From Synergistaceae bacterium (GTDB lineage: Bacteria > Synergistota > Synergistia > Synergistales > Aminobacteriaceae): DNA of 5,481 nucleotides. A model generated the notes under the pieces. That model was not told where the DNA came from. It made no database searches and worked only from the letters and a program-made list of their open reading frames with translations. The DNA is taken from the NCBI GenBank assembly GCA_017448375.1, contig JAFSLR010000371.1, positions 1 to 5,481 of the forward strand, read 5' to 3'. How positions within the stretch are numbered: the stretch's first letter is position 1; each line of letters opens with the position of its first letter. Below are positions 1 through 5,421 of the stretch, piece after piece. The position numbers and the translations under genes are program-made.

Positions 1-372
1 AAAGGCACATTATCAGCAATGTTAAACGCTTTCTTCGGGAAGAGCCTCAAATACAGATTCCGCGCAAGCTATTTCCCGTTCACAGAGCCTTCAATGGAAC
101 TCGATATGGAGTGCGTCGAATGCTCCGGCCATGATGAACACTGCCGCGTCTGTCATGGTACGGGCTGGCTTGAAGTCGCAGGAATGGGAATGGTTCACCC
201 GAATGTAATACGCGCAGGCAAGATTGACCCCGACGAATATAACGGCTTCGCTTTCGGAATCGGTCTCGACAGAATGGCTATGCTGAAATATGGTATAGGA
301 GACTTGCGTTTGTTGTTTGACGGGAATATTTCATACTTCATGTCAGGATTCGGGGGTGCGGAAAAATGTTAA
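1..372 (+). CDS. pheS: Phenylalanyl-tRNA synthetase alpha subunit, C-terminal part (5' end outside window)
   Basis: The alpha subunit carries the class II catalytic core of PheRS, which activates Phe with ATP and charges tRNA-Phe as an alpha2-beta2 cytoplasmic enzyme. The frame is open from base 1, and 123 C-terminal residues are visible, so the ATG at 19 is internal and not the start. Family motifs seen are KGTL at the left edge, the class II motif 2 region RFRASYFPFTEPS (fragment residues 19-31), GMVHPNV (63-69) and motif 3 GFAFGIGLDRMAMLKYGI (82-99). Between motif 2 and GMVHPNV lies a four-cysteine segment, CVEC and CRVC (Cys 38, 41, 48, 51), that looks like a zinc knuckle. Such inserts occur in some bacterial PheS, whereas the E. 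coli enzyme lacks one. The stop overlaps the pheT start by 7 bases, which suggests translational coupling and equal subunit output. Identification is very secure; metal binding is inferred. Confidence 0.97.
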   Translation, partial: KGTLSAMLNAFFGKSLKYRFRASYFPFTEPSMELDMECVECSGHDEHCRVCHGTGWLEVAGMGMVHPNVIRAGKIDPDEYNGFAFGIGLDRMAMLKYGIGDLRLLFDGNISYFMSGFGGAEKC

Positions 373-2780
373 TCTCATGGGAATTGCTGAAGAATTTTAT
401 TGACATTGAGCCGGATAATCTCACGCCTGAAGATGTAGCAGAACGACTCACTTTCTCAGGCTCTGAAGTCGAAGGCATTACTTACACCGCCGGAAAAATT
501 AAGGGAGTCGTTGCCGCGAAAATTAACACTCTCGAAACTCACCCGAAAGACCCGAAATATTCAATCGCTCACCTTGACACAGGCACAGGGATTCACGTCT
601 GCATTACAAGCGCGCACAACATGAAAGCCGGAGATATGGTCTTCTATGCGGGCGAAGGTGCAGTACTTCCTGACGGTACGGAGTTGGGCACAAGAGATTT
701 TCACGGCGTTATGAGCTATGGAATGATGCTCAGTGCCGAAGAGCTTGGGCTTCATGATGTCGATGATCCTTCAGGGCTTCTGATACTCCCTAATGACGCG
801 AGGCCGGGCGATAATGCAGAGAGTCTCTATCATCTCGGCGATGTTATTCTTGACGTATCTATAACGCCTAATCGGGGCGACTTGTTGAGCCTTCTCGGAA
901 TGGCGCGCGAAATCAAAGGCTTATACCCTAAATCAACGCTCAAGACTCCAGAATGGTTACGCCCGCTGAAACAGGATAAATCATGGCCGGAAGAGTTCGG
1001 GAATATCTCATTGCCCGATAAAGGCTGTTACGCTTACAGGCTCGGACTCGCAACAGGCGCAAAGATTGCCGACTCGCCTTTAACCGCAAAAATTGACTTG
1101 GCACATCTCGGAATGAGACCCATAAACAACGCCGTAGATGTTACGAACTATATAATGTTGATGTTAGGACAGCCCCTTCACGCTTTCGACCTCAACACTT
1201 TACCCGCAAGAGAAATCACCGTTAGGGCAGCCCATGAAGGCGAACACATGTTGACGCTTGACGGTAAAGACCGCGCATTGACCGAACGAGATATGCTCAT
1301 CACATCAGGCGGTGAAGCTATAGCACTTGCTGGGGTAATGGGCGGAGAACAGACAGGGATTAACCCCGACACAACAACAATCGTAATCGAAAGCGCAAGT
1401 TTCTCCCCCGTTAGAGTCGGACATACTTCGCGGCGTTTGGGAATAAACTCGGAGGCTGCGTTCAGATTTTCGCGGACTGTTGACCCTGCTTTGAGCAAAT
1501 CCGCTCTCATGGCCGCTACAACTCTTATGCGCGACTGGTGCGGGGCTTCTGTCGATTACAGGCCGTTATCCGCCGAGAATGAGATTCACGAGCCCAAGCC
1601 CGTAACATTAACACGCAAAAAGTTATCCGTTTACCTCTCGTGGGACAACATGAACGAGGCCGCAAAAATTCTTGACGGTTTCGGGATTTCACAGCTCAAA
1701 GACAACGGAGACTCGCGCGTTTTCATGCCCCCGTCATCACGCCCCGACATAACGATTGAGGAAGATTTGATTGAGGAAATTGGGAGATTCAGAGGCTACA
1801 ATGATACCGAAGAGAAACTCCCCGGCGAAATGCCCAGACGCGCCGACATAGGTAACTCAATGAGGCTCGCGGGATTCGTCCGCAATACTCTTATCCCTAG
1901 AGGGTACACTGAGGTTTTGACTTACAGCTTCCTTCCCGAAGATTTCCCCGAAAAGTTACGGCTCAATCCCGATGACGTTCGCGCAAAGCCTCTAACCCTC
2001 GCTAACCCTATAAGCCGCGACCAAATGGCCATGCGTACAACGTTATTGCCGGGATTATTGGCGGGACTCAGGGTCAGCATCGCTTCAGGGTGGCGCGAAA
2101 CTGTGAGGATTTTCGAGCAAGGAAGAGTCTTCCTCAGAGACGGAGACTCACACACTGAACCCGAACACGTTGCCGGACTCATCTTCAACGGACTCGATAC
2201 GCGGTCGCCTTCGGGGAATCGAAATGATGACTTCTACAGCATGAAGGCCGATATTGAGTCGCTGGTTACTGCGCGGGGATTCAAGGCTGAATTTGCGTCC
2301 GGCCATGAAAACTTCATGCACGCAGGACAGACGGCGGAAATTTTTGCTGACGGAGTCAAGATAGGTTACGCAGGAAGATTGAAGCCGGCGATTGAACAGG
2401 AGCTTGATGTTTCGGGAGTCTACGTTTTCGAGATTGATGTTACGGGGCTGACTGAGGCAAGAAAGCCCGCGTTCACCCCTGCGAGTTCATTCCCTGCGTC
2501 ATTCAGGGATATATCGCTTCTTGTTGCCGACACTAAGAGCAATGATGACGTGATGAAGGATATTCGCGAGTGCGTGAAGGATTCGGGGAGTGAGATTACG
2601 CTTGAGAGCCTGAGACTGTTTGACATTTACGCAGGGAAGGGAATCCCTGAAGGTTTCAGGAGTCTTGCGTATACTATGAGCTATCGTTCTCACGAAAAGA
2701 CTCTTACGGTTGACGAAGTAGAAGCGTTGCACAACGGTGTACGTGAATCACTGAAACGCAAAGGCTACATAATCCGCTAG
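366..2780 (+). CDS. pheT: Phenylalanyl-tRNA synthetase beta subunit
   Basis: The beta subunit binds tRNA-Phe, hydrolyses mischarged Tyr-tRNA-Phe and completes the alpha2-beta2 enzyme. At 804 residues it has the full length usual for bacterial PheT. In order: an N-terminal B1 region; an EMAP/OB-type tRNA-binding domain at about 40-150 (HNMKAGD, GAVLPDG, MLSAEELGL); the linker SITPNRGDLLSLLGMARE (165-182); the B3/B4 editing domain at about 215-395 (PINNAVDVTNY, QPLHAFD with His272, LAGVMGGE, ESASFSP with Glu342, RRLG); the B5 domain at about 410-485 (RPDITIEEDLIEEIGRFRGY); a catalytic-like core at about 490-690; and a C-terminal FDX-ACB anticodon-binding domain at about 708-804 (FPASFRDISLLV, YRSHEKTLT). 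His272 and Glu342 seem to match the known editing-site His and Glu. The usual RFERGVDP reads RFSRTVDP (367-374). The ATG lies inside the end of pheS, 7 bases after a GGGGGTG Shine-Dalgarno-like run at 352-358. No frameshift or truncation is seen. Confidence 0.97.
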   Translation: MLISWELLKNFIDIEPDNLTPEDVAERLTFSGSEVEGITYTAGKIKGVVAAKINTLETHPKDPKYSIAHLDTGTGIHVCITSAHNMKAGDMVFYAGEGAVLPDGTELGTRDFHGVMSYGMMLSAEELGLHDVDDPSGLLILPNDARPGDNAESLYHLGDVILDVSITPNRGDLLSLLGMAREIKGLYPKSTLKTPEWLRPLKQDKSWPEEFGNISLPDKGCYAYRLGLATGAKIADSPLTAKIDLAHLGMRPINNAVDVTNYIMLMLGQPLHAFDLNTLPAREITVRAAHEGEHMLTLDGKDRALTERDMLITSGGEAIALAGVMGGEQTGINPDTTTIVIESASFSPVRVGHTSRRLGINSEAAFRFSRTVDPALSKSALMAATTLMRDWCGASVDYRPLSAENEIHEPKPVTLTRKKLSVYLSWDNMNEAAKILDGFGISQLKDNGDSRVFMPPSSRPDITIEEDLIEEIGRFRGYNDTEEKLPGEMPRRADIGNSMRLAGFVRNTLIPRGYTEVLTYSFLPEDFPEKLRLNPDDVRAKPLTLANPISRDQMAMRTTLLPGLLAGLRVSIASGWRETVRIFEQGRVFLRDGDSHTEPEHVAGLIFNGLDTRSPSGNRNDDFYSMKADIESLVTARGFKAEFASGHENFMHAGQTAEIFADGVKIGYAGRLKPAIEQELDVSGVYVFEIDVTGLTEARKPAFTPASSFPASFRDISLLVADTKSNDDVMKDIRECVKDSGSEITLESLRLFDIYAGKGIPEGFRSLAYTMSYRSHEKTLTVDEVEALHNGVRESLKRKGYIIR

Positions 2781-2811
2781 AAATTATTGCAGTCTGAAAT
2801 TATCACCCCTC

Positions 2812-2820
2812 TGTTACAAT
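2812..2820 (+). promoter_or_regulatory. Candidate extended -10 promoter element
   Basis: TGTTACAAT matches the extended -10 pattern TGnTATAAT with one mismatch. No good -35 hexamer lies at the right distance. TTGCAG (2787-2792) is 22 bases away, too far, and TCTGAA (2793-2798), at 16 bases, is a weak match. Initiation about 7 bases downstream, near 2827, would give a leader of roughly 15 bases that keeps the Shine-Dalgarno but omits the left hairpin arm. This would start transcription of the small-gene/rplI/dnaB run. The call is tentative. Confidence 0.3.
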
Positions 2821-2824
2821 TAGC

Positions 2825-2835
2825 GGAGAGGTGAT
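2825..2835 (+). promoter_or_regulatory. Shine-Dalgarno of the 75-residue protein, inside the hairpin arm
   Basis: GGAGAGGTGAT is a strong match to the 16S anti-Shine-Dalgarno and ends 6 bases before the ATG at 2842. The upstream stretch ATCACCCCTCT (2802-2812) resembles the 16S tail itself and can pair with this site. In a transcript reading through from pheT the site could therefore be masked; in a transcript starting near 2827 it would be free. The site itself is clear; the masking is inferred. Confidence 0.75.
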
Positions 2836-2841
2836 TTTTTT

Positions 2842-3069
2842 ATGGCTGCGAATCTGAATGACGCGGAATATTTTGCTGACACCATAATGAGCCGCGTTGA
2901 ACAATTACTTAATGAACGCAATATTTTACGCCGCGAGCTTGCAAGGAAGTCTGACGGAACATTGGAGCATGACAAAGCATTTGTGCGTGCGTTTCAGAAT
3001 AGTGTTGCGGATAACTCTTCAGCCTCAGAGAAAATAGCGAGGCTTGAACATATGCTGCTGATAAGGTGA
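2842..3069 (+). CDS. Small helical protein of unknown function, upstream of zapA
   Basis: I do not recognise a family for this 75-residue protein. It has no signal peptide, membrane segment or cysteine. It is charged and appears mostly helical. Residues about 8-37 (from AEYFADTIMSRVEQLLNERN into ILRRELARK) look like an amphipathic or coiled-coil helix. A polar Ser/Asn-rich break (NSVADNSSASE) follows, then a final short helix, KIARLEHMLLIR. The start is set by a strong Shine-Dalgarno 6 bases upstream, and an in-frame upstream extension offers no better start. The gene stops 7 bases before the ZapA homologue and its end carries that gene's ribosome binding site, so the two are probably co-translated. 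ZapA in other bacteria works with coiled-coil partners such as ZapB, so a role in division is a possibility by position only. The gene is probably real; function is unknown. Confidence 0.8.
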   Translation: MAANLNDAEYFADTIMSRVEQLLNERNILRRELARKSDGTLEHDKAFVRAFQNSVADNSSASEKIARLEHMLLIR

Positions 3070-3070
3070 T
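3063..3070 (+). promoter_or_regulatory. Shine-Dalgarno of the zapA-like gene overlapping the preceding stop
   Basis: AAGGTGAT lies 6 bases before the ATG at 3077 and contains the TGA stop (3067-3069) of the 75-residue gene. This tight arrangement supports both gene boundaries and points to coupled translation. Confidence 0.7.
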
Positions 3071-3076
3071 GAGGCT

Positions 3077-3319
3077 ATGAGGACTTCAAGAGATGTATTT
3101 CTCACAATAGGCAAAGGAAGCTACACTATACACACTCCGCTTGAGAATGAAGAAATTGACAGGATTAAAGCTCTAATTGATGAGGCTTGCGGGGAAATCG
3201 TAAAGGGCGCAAAGCAGGAAGATATGTTAATGCTTACGTGCTTGAAACTGGCATACAGTCTTGACGCTGTGAATGAAAAGCTCAGGAAGATTCTTGAGAG
3301 GATTGACGGAGAAAATTAA
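3077..3319 (+). CDS. zapA: ZapA-like cell division protein
   Basis: ZapA proteins bind FtsZ and bundle its filaments at the cytoplasmic Z ring. This 80-residue protein has the expected layout: a short beta-rich head with the pattern VFLTIGKGSYTIHTP (residues 7-21), then the helix EEIDRIKALIDEACGEI (25-41) that resembles the ZapA 'RI..LID..I.EI' segment. A long C-terminal helix follows, with a central MLMLTCLKLAYSLDAVNEKL (50-69) resembling the family's 'LAALNLA.EL' dimer helix. It is at the short end for the family. It follows pheST as zapA does in many Firmicutes, which supports the call. The start has a clear Shine-Dalgarno, and the stop lies within the Shine-Dalgarno of the next gene. The assignment rests on pattern and position; no alignment was run. 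Confidence 0.75.
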   Translation: MRTSRDVFLTIGKGSYTIHTPLENEEIDRIKALIDEACGEIVKGAKQEDMLMLTCLKLAYSLDAVNEKLRKILERIDGEN

Positions 3320-3326
3320 GGAGGAT
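3318..3326 (+). promoter_or_regulatory. Strong Shine-Dalgarno that fixes the microprotein start
   Basis: AAGGAGGAT is a near-perfect ribosome binding site, overlapping the zapA stop and placed 6 bases before the ATG at 3333. It decides for a 42-residue product over a longer in-frame reading from 3273, which would lie inside zapA. Confidence 0.85.
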
Positions 3327-3332
3327 AAATTC

Positions 3333-3461
3333 ATGACACAAATAATTTTCGGATTAATCATCATTGCCGGAATATATTTCGCGCTCAAATTCATTCACCG
3401 TGAAAGGCATTGCGACCACAACTGCCACGAATGCCGACACCCCTGCCGAACAAGAACGTGA
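3333..3461 (+). CDS. 42-residue single-pass membrane microprotein with Cys/His-rich tail
   Basis: The product starts with a hydrophobic segment at residues 4-18 (IIFGLIIIAGIYFAL), then KFIHRER, then a tail of four Cys and several His: HCDHNCHECRHPC (26-38), with Cys 27, 31, 34 and 38 in the spacing C-x3-C-x2-C-x3-C. The short N-terminus and the Lys/Arg/His residues just after the hydrophobic stretch suggest an N-out single-pass anchor with the metal-binding-like tail in the cytoplasm. The layout resembles the FeoB-associated Cys-rich membrane proteins found beside iron transporters, but no feoA or feoB is in view. It is also shorter than I would expect for that family. It sits between zapA and rplI, 41 bases before rplI, with a near-perfect Shine-Dalgarno. 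A real gene is likely; metal binding is inferred and the metal is unknown. Confidence 0.8.
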   Translation: MTQIIFGLIIIAGIYFALKFIHRERHCDHNCHECRHPCRTRT

Positions 3462-3485
3462 TATTATTTGCGGGTTAAATTTGCG

Positions 3486-3494
3486 AAGGGAGAT
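3486..3494 (+). promoter_or_regulatory. Shine-Dalgarno of rplI
   Basis: AAGGGAGAT ends 8 bases before the ATG at 3503. The 41-base gap before rplI shows no convincing promoter or terminator, so rplI is probably read together with the small genes upstream. Confidence 0.6.
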
Positions 3495-3502
3495 AGATTT
3501 TC

Positions 3503-3952
3503 ATGAAAGTAATATTGAAACAGGACGTATCAAAACTCGGCAAAGCTGGCTCACTCGTTGACGTAAGCGACGGACACGCCCGCAATTTTCTCATTCCGAA
3601 AGGACTCGCAATCGAAGCTACCCCCGGAAAGCTCAACGAATGGAAAAACGAACAGGCCAGACTCAAAGCCAAAGATGACAAAAACCGCGCCGAAGCCCTC
3701 GAACTTCAAAAGCGACTTCAGGGAAAAGCCGTAACAGTCGAAGGCAAAGCAGGCGAAAACGGAAAACTTTTCGGGAGCATTACAGCCGCACAAGTTTCGG
3801 AAGCCCTCGAAGAACAGCACGGACTCAAAAATTTCGACAAACGCAACATCAAACTTGACGACACAATAAAGCAGCCCGGTAATTTCCCCGTATCACTCAA
3901 ACTTTACCCCGGAATCCAGGCTGATATGACATTGACCGTGAAAGTTTCATGA
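3503..3952 (+). CDS. rplI: 50S ribosomal protein bL9
   Basis: bL9 binds 23S rRNA near the base of the L1 stalk and affects frame maintenance. The 149-residue length is typical. The N-terminal RNA-binding domain is clear: MKVILKQDVSKLGKAG (1-16), VDVSDGHARNFLIPKGLA (19-36). A long connecting helix, charged and Ala/Lys/Glu-rich, runs at about 42-74. The C-terminal domain follows, with GKLFGSIT (87-94), the family's hallmark, and the helix and strands ending VSLKLYPGIQADMTLTVKVS. All ten Glu codons are GAA and Arg codons are mostly CGC, a stricter codon choice than in the flanking genes, as expected for a highly expressed ribosomal protein. The stop overlaps the dnaB start as ATGA. The rpsF-ssb-rpsR genes that often precede rplI are absent from this window. 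Confidence 0.98.
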   Translation: MKVILKQDVSKLGKAGSLVDVSDGHARNFLIPKGLAIEATPGKLNEWKNEQARLKAKDDKNRAEALELQKRLQGKAVTVEGKAGENGKLFGSITAAQVSEALEEQHGLKNFDKRNIKLDDTIKQPGNFPVSLKLYPGIQADMTLTVKVS

Positions 3953-5304
3953 CTCTGGATTATTCCTCACTCCCTAACAGCCCTGAAGCTGAACGTTCCG
4001 TTTTAGGCGCGTGCATTATCTCTCAGGAAGCACTCGGAACAGCTATAGAGCTTCTCAGGCCGGACGATTTCTATAACGTCTCTTACAGGACAATGTTTGA
4101 GATACTCTCTTCAATGTACCTTTCTGACAAGACAGTAGATATGATAACGCTATCTGAGGAGCTTAAAGCGAGGGAGCTTTTTGAGAGTCTCGGCGGTCAA
4201 ATGTTCATCGGCGGTTTAATGTCCTCCGTAACAACAACTGCTAACATCATCACACACTCTGAAATTGTCAGGGATTACGCGGTAAGAAGGAAGTTAATTG
4301 AGGCCGGAGACAGAATAATATCCCTCTCAAACCGCACGGATAATGAAACAAAGAATATCATTGAGGAAGCAGAGAGACTCATATTTGAGGCAGCGCAGAA
4401 CAGGAGCTCAAAAGATTTCCGGCATGTTCGGGAAATAATCGGGCCTGTTTTCGTTGGGGTTGAAGAGAGATATAAAGAGAATGATAACCGCGTTGCAGGG
4501 TATCCTACGGGTTTCCCGGACCTTGACTCTTACATGGGTGGATTACAGCCCGGAAGCCTCACGATAATTGCGGCGCGTCCCTCAATGGGGAAGACTGCGT
4601 TTGCCGTGAACATTGCGCAGTTCGGGGGTGGAAGCTCAAATCATCCCGTCTTAATCTTCAGCCTTGAAATGCCCGCTGAACAGTTAGTTATGCGTATGCT
4701 TTCGGCTGAATCAGGTGTAAATCTCTCAGTCTTAGGCGCAGGGACATTCAACACAGACACCTTCGAAGCAGTAAGGAGAGCGTGCGATGTTTTAGCGAAA
4801 CGAAATATCTTCATCAATGACGACTCCGGCTTAACGGCAATGGATTTCCGTACAAGGTGCAGACGTTTCAAGACAAGACACCCCGATCTTGCGCTAGTGA
4901 TTGTTGACTATTTGCAGCTCATGAGTTCGGGCGAAGGACGCACAGAAGGCAGGCAGCAAGAAGTATCAGACATTTCTCGAATGCTCAAGAACGCCGCAAG
5001 AGAGCTTGAATGTCCGGTGATAGCGTTGTCTCAGCTGTCGAGGGCTGTTGAGGCGAGGACAGAGAAGAAACCTCAGCTTTCGGATTTGAGGGACTCGGGT
5101 GCGATTGAGCAGGATGCGGATTTGGTGCTGTTGATGTTCAGGCAGGATTATTACGGCGAAAATGAGAATAACGACTTGCAGGACAGCGAAGCAGATATAC
5201 GGGTCGCAAAGAACCGAAACGGCAGGACAGGAGTCTTCAAGCTGATATTCAAGCGTGAGTTCACACGATTCTTGAGTCACGGTGAGGATGTGCCCGGAAT
5301 GTAA
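3949..5304 (+). CDS. dnaB: Replicative DNA helicase DnaB
   Basis: DnaB is the hexameric ring helicase that unwinds DNA at the fork and binds primase. At 451 residues it is full length with no intein. The N-terminal helical domain spans about 1-150 (LPNSPEAERSVLGACI at 8-23; RPDDFYNVSYRTMFE). A linker leads into the RecA-like domain at about 185-451. Walker A is ARPSMGKTA (209-217, Lys215-Thr216); the catalytic Glu is Glu240 in FSLEM; Walker B is LVIVDYLQLM (316-325, Asp320). SQLSR (361-365), the segment LSDLRDSGAIEQDAD (377-391) and AKNRNGRTG (420-428), with the likely arginine finger, complete the family signature. The start overlaps the rplI stop by 4 bases and has no good Shine-Dalgarno, so translation probably depends on ribosomes ending rplI. 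The last third is G-rich in codon choice, unlike the first part. Confidence 0.98.
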   Translation: MTLDYSSLPNSPEAERSVLGACIISQEALGTAIELLRPDDFYNVSYRTMFEILSSMYLSDKTVDMITLSEELKARELFESLGGQMFIGGLMSSVTTTANIITHSEIVRDYAVRRKLIEAGDRIISLSNRTDNETKNIIEEAERLIFEAAQNRSSKDFRHVREIIGPVFVGVEERYKENDNRVAGYPTGFPDLDSYMGGLQPGSLTIIAARPSMGKTAFAVNIAQFGGGSSNHPVLIFSLEMPAEQLVMRMLSAESGVNLSVLGAGTFNTDTFEAVRRACDVLAKRNIFINDDSGLTAMDFRTRCRRFKTRHPDLALVIVDYLQLMSSGEGRTEGRQQEVSDISRMLKNAARELECPVIALSQLSRAVEARTEKKPQLSDLRDSGAIEQDADLVLLMFRQDYYGENENNDLQDSEADIRVAKNRNGRTGVFKLIFKREFTRFLSHGEDVPGM

Positions 5305-5307
5305 TCA

Positions 5308-5355
5308 GAAAACAGCGGCTAGAGAAGTCAATCACTAACCGCTGATGTTTTCTTT
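5308..5355. terminator. Hairpin terminator between convergent genes, probably bidirectional
   Basis: GAAAAC (5308-5313) pairs with GTTTTC (5347-5352), AGCGG (5314-5318) with CCGCT (5339-5343) and TAG (5320-5322) with CTA (5335-5337). There is a GAT bulge on the right and one internal C/A mismatch that becomes a G-U wobble in the minus-strand RNA. The loop is about 12 bases. On the plus strand T-rich sequence follows (TTTTCTTTCTTC), just after the dnaB stop. On the minus strand the stem is better paired but its trailing T run (TTTTCTGATT) is weaker. Confidence 0.7.
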
Positions 5356-5421
5356 CTTCATAAGAAGTGAAATTTTTCGTGGAGCAAATCACAAGGGAGT
5401 CAAGTTTCAAACTCTCAGAAT

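Larger units (their letters stand above)
2802..2841 (+). terminator. Candidate intrinsic terminator after pheT that overlaps the next gene's ribosome binding site
   Basis: An imperfect hairpin is followed by seven T residues. ATCA (2802-2805) pairs with TGAT (2832-2835), CCTCT (2808-2812) pairs with AGAGG (2827-2831), and GTTA (2813-2816) can pair with TAGC (2821-2824) using one G-T wobble around a CAAT loop. Bulges are CC on the left and GG on the right. The T tract is 2835-2841 and ends directly at the ATG at 2842. It sits 22 bases after the pheT stop, where a terminator for pheST would be expected. The stem has two bulges and moderate G+C, so termination may be partial. Confidence 0.5.

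Noticed and set aside
1178..1510. 110-residue minus-strand open frame within pheT
   Set aside because: It lies wholly inside a strongly conserved coding region and resembles no protein I know; it is a by-product of the pheT codons.
2787..2820. TTGCAG as -35 partner of TACAAT
   Set aside because: The 22-base spacer is too long for a standard sigma-70-type promoter; only the extended -10 reading was kept.
3411..3446. C-x3-C-x2-C pattern in the microprotein, as in radical SAM enzymes
   Set aside because: The protein is 42 residues with a membrane segment and no room for a radical SAM barrel; the spacing match is coincidence.
3273..3461. Longer 62-residue reading of the microprotein frame starting inside zapA
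   Set aside because: The first 20 codons lie inside zapA and have no good ribosome binding site, whereas AAGGAGGAT sits 6 bases before the ATG at 3333.
3462..3502. Possible promoter before rplI (TTGCGG)
   Set aside because: No -10-like sequence at a suitable distance; the gap seems to hold only the rplI Shine-Dalgarno.
3364..3561. 65-residue plus-strand open frame spanning the microprotein and the start of rplI
   Set aside because: It overlaps two better-supported genes in another frame and has no recognisable features or Shine-Dalgarno.
4966..5280. 104-residue minus-strand open frame within dnaB
   Set aside because: It lies opposite the conserved DnaB ATPase core and shows no family features.
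5356..5377. Small hairpin CTTC-ATAA-GAAG followed by five T residues
   Set aside because: The stem is only 4 bp and A/T-rich outside that, and a better terminator lies just upstream; it could at most be a weak backup.
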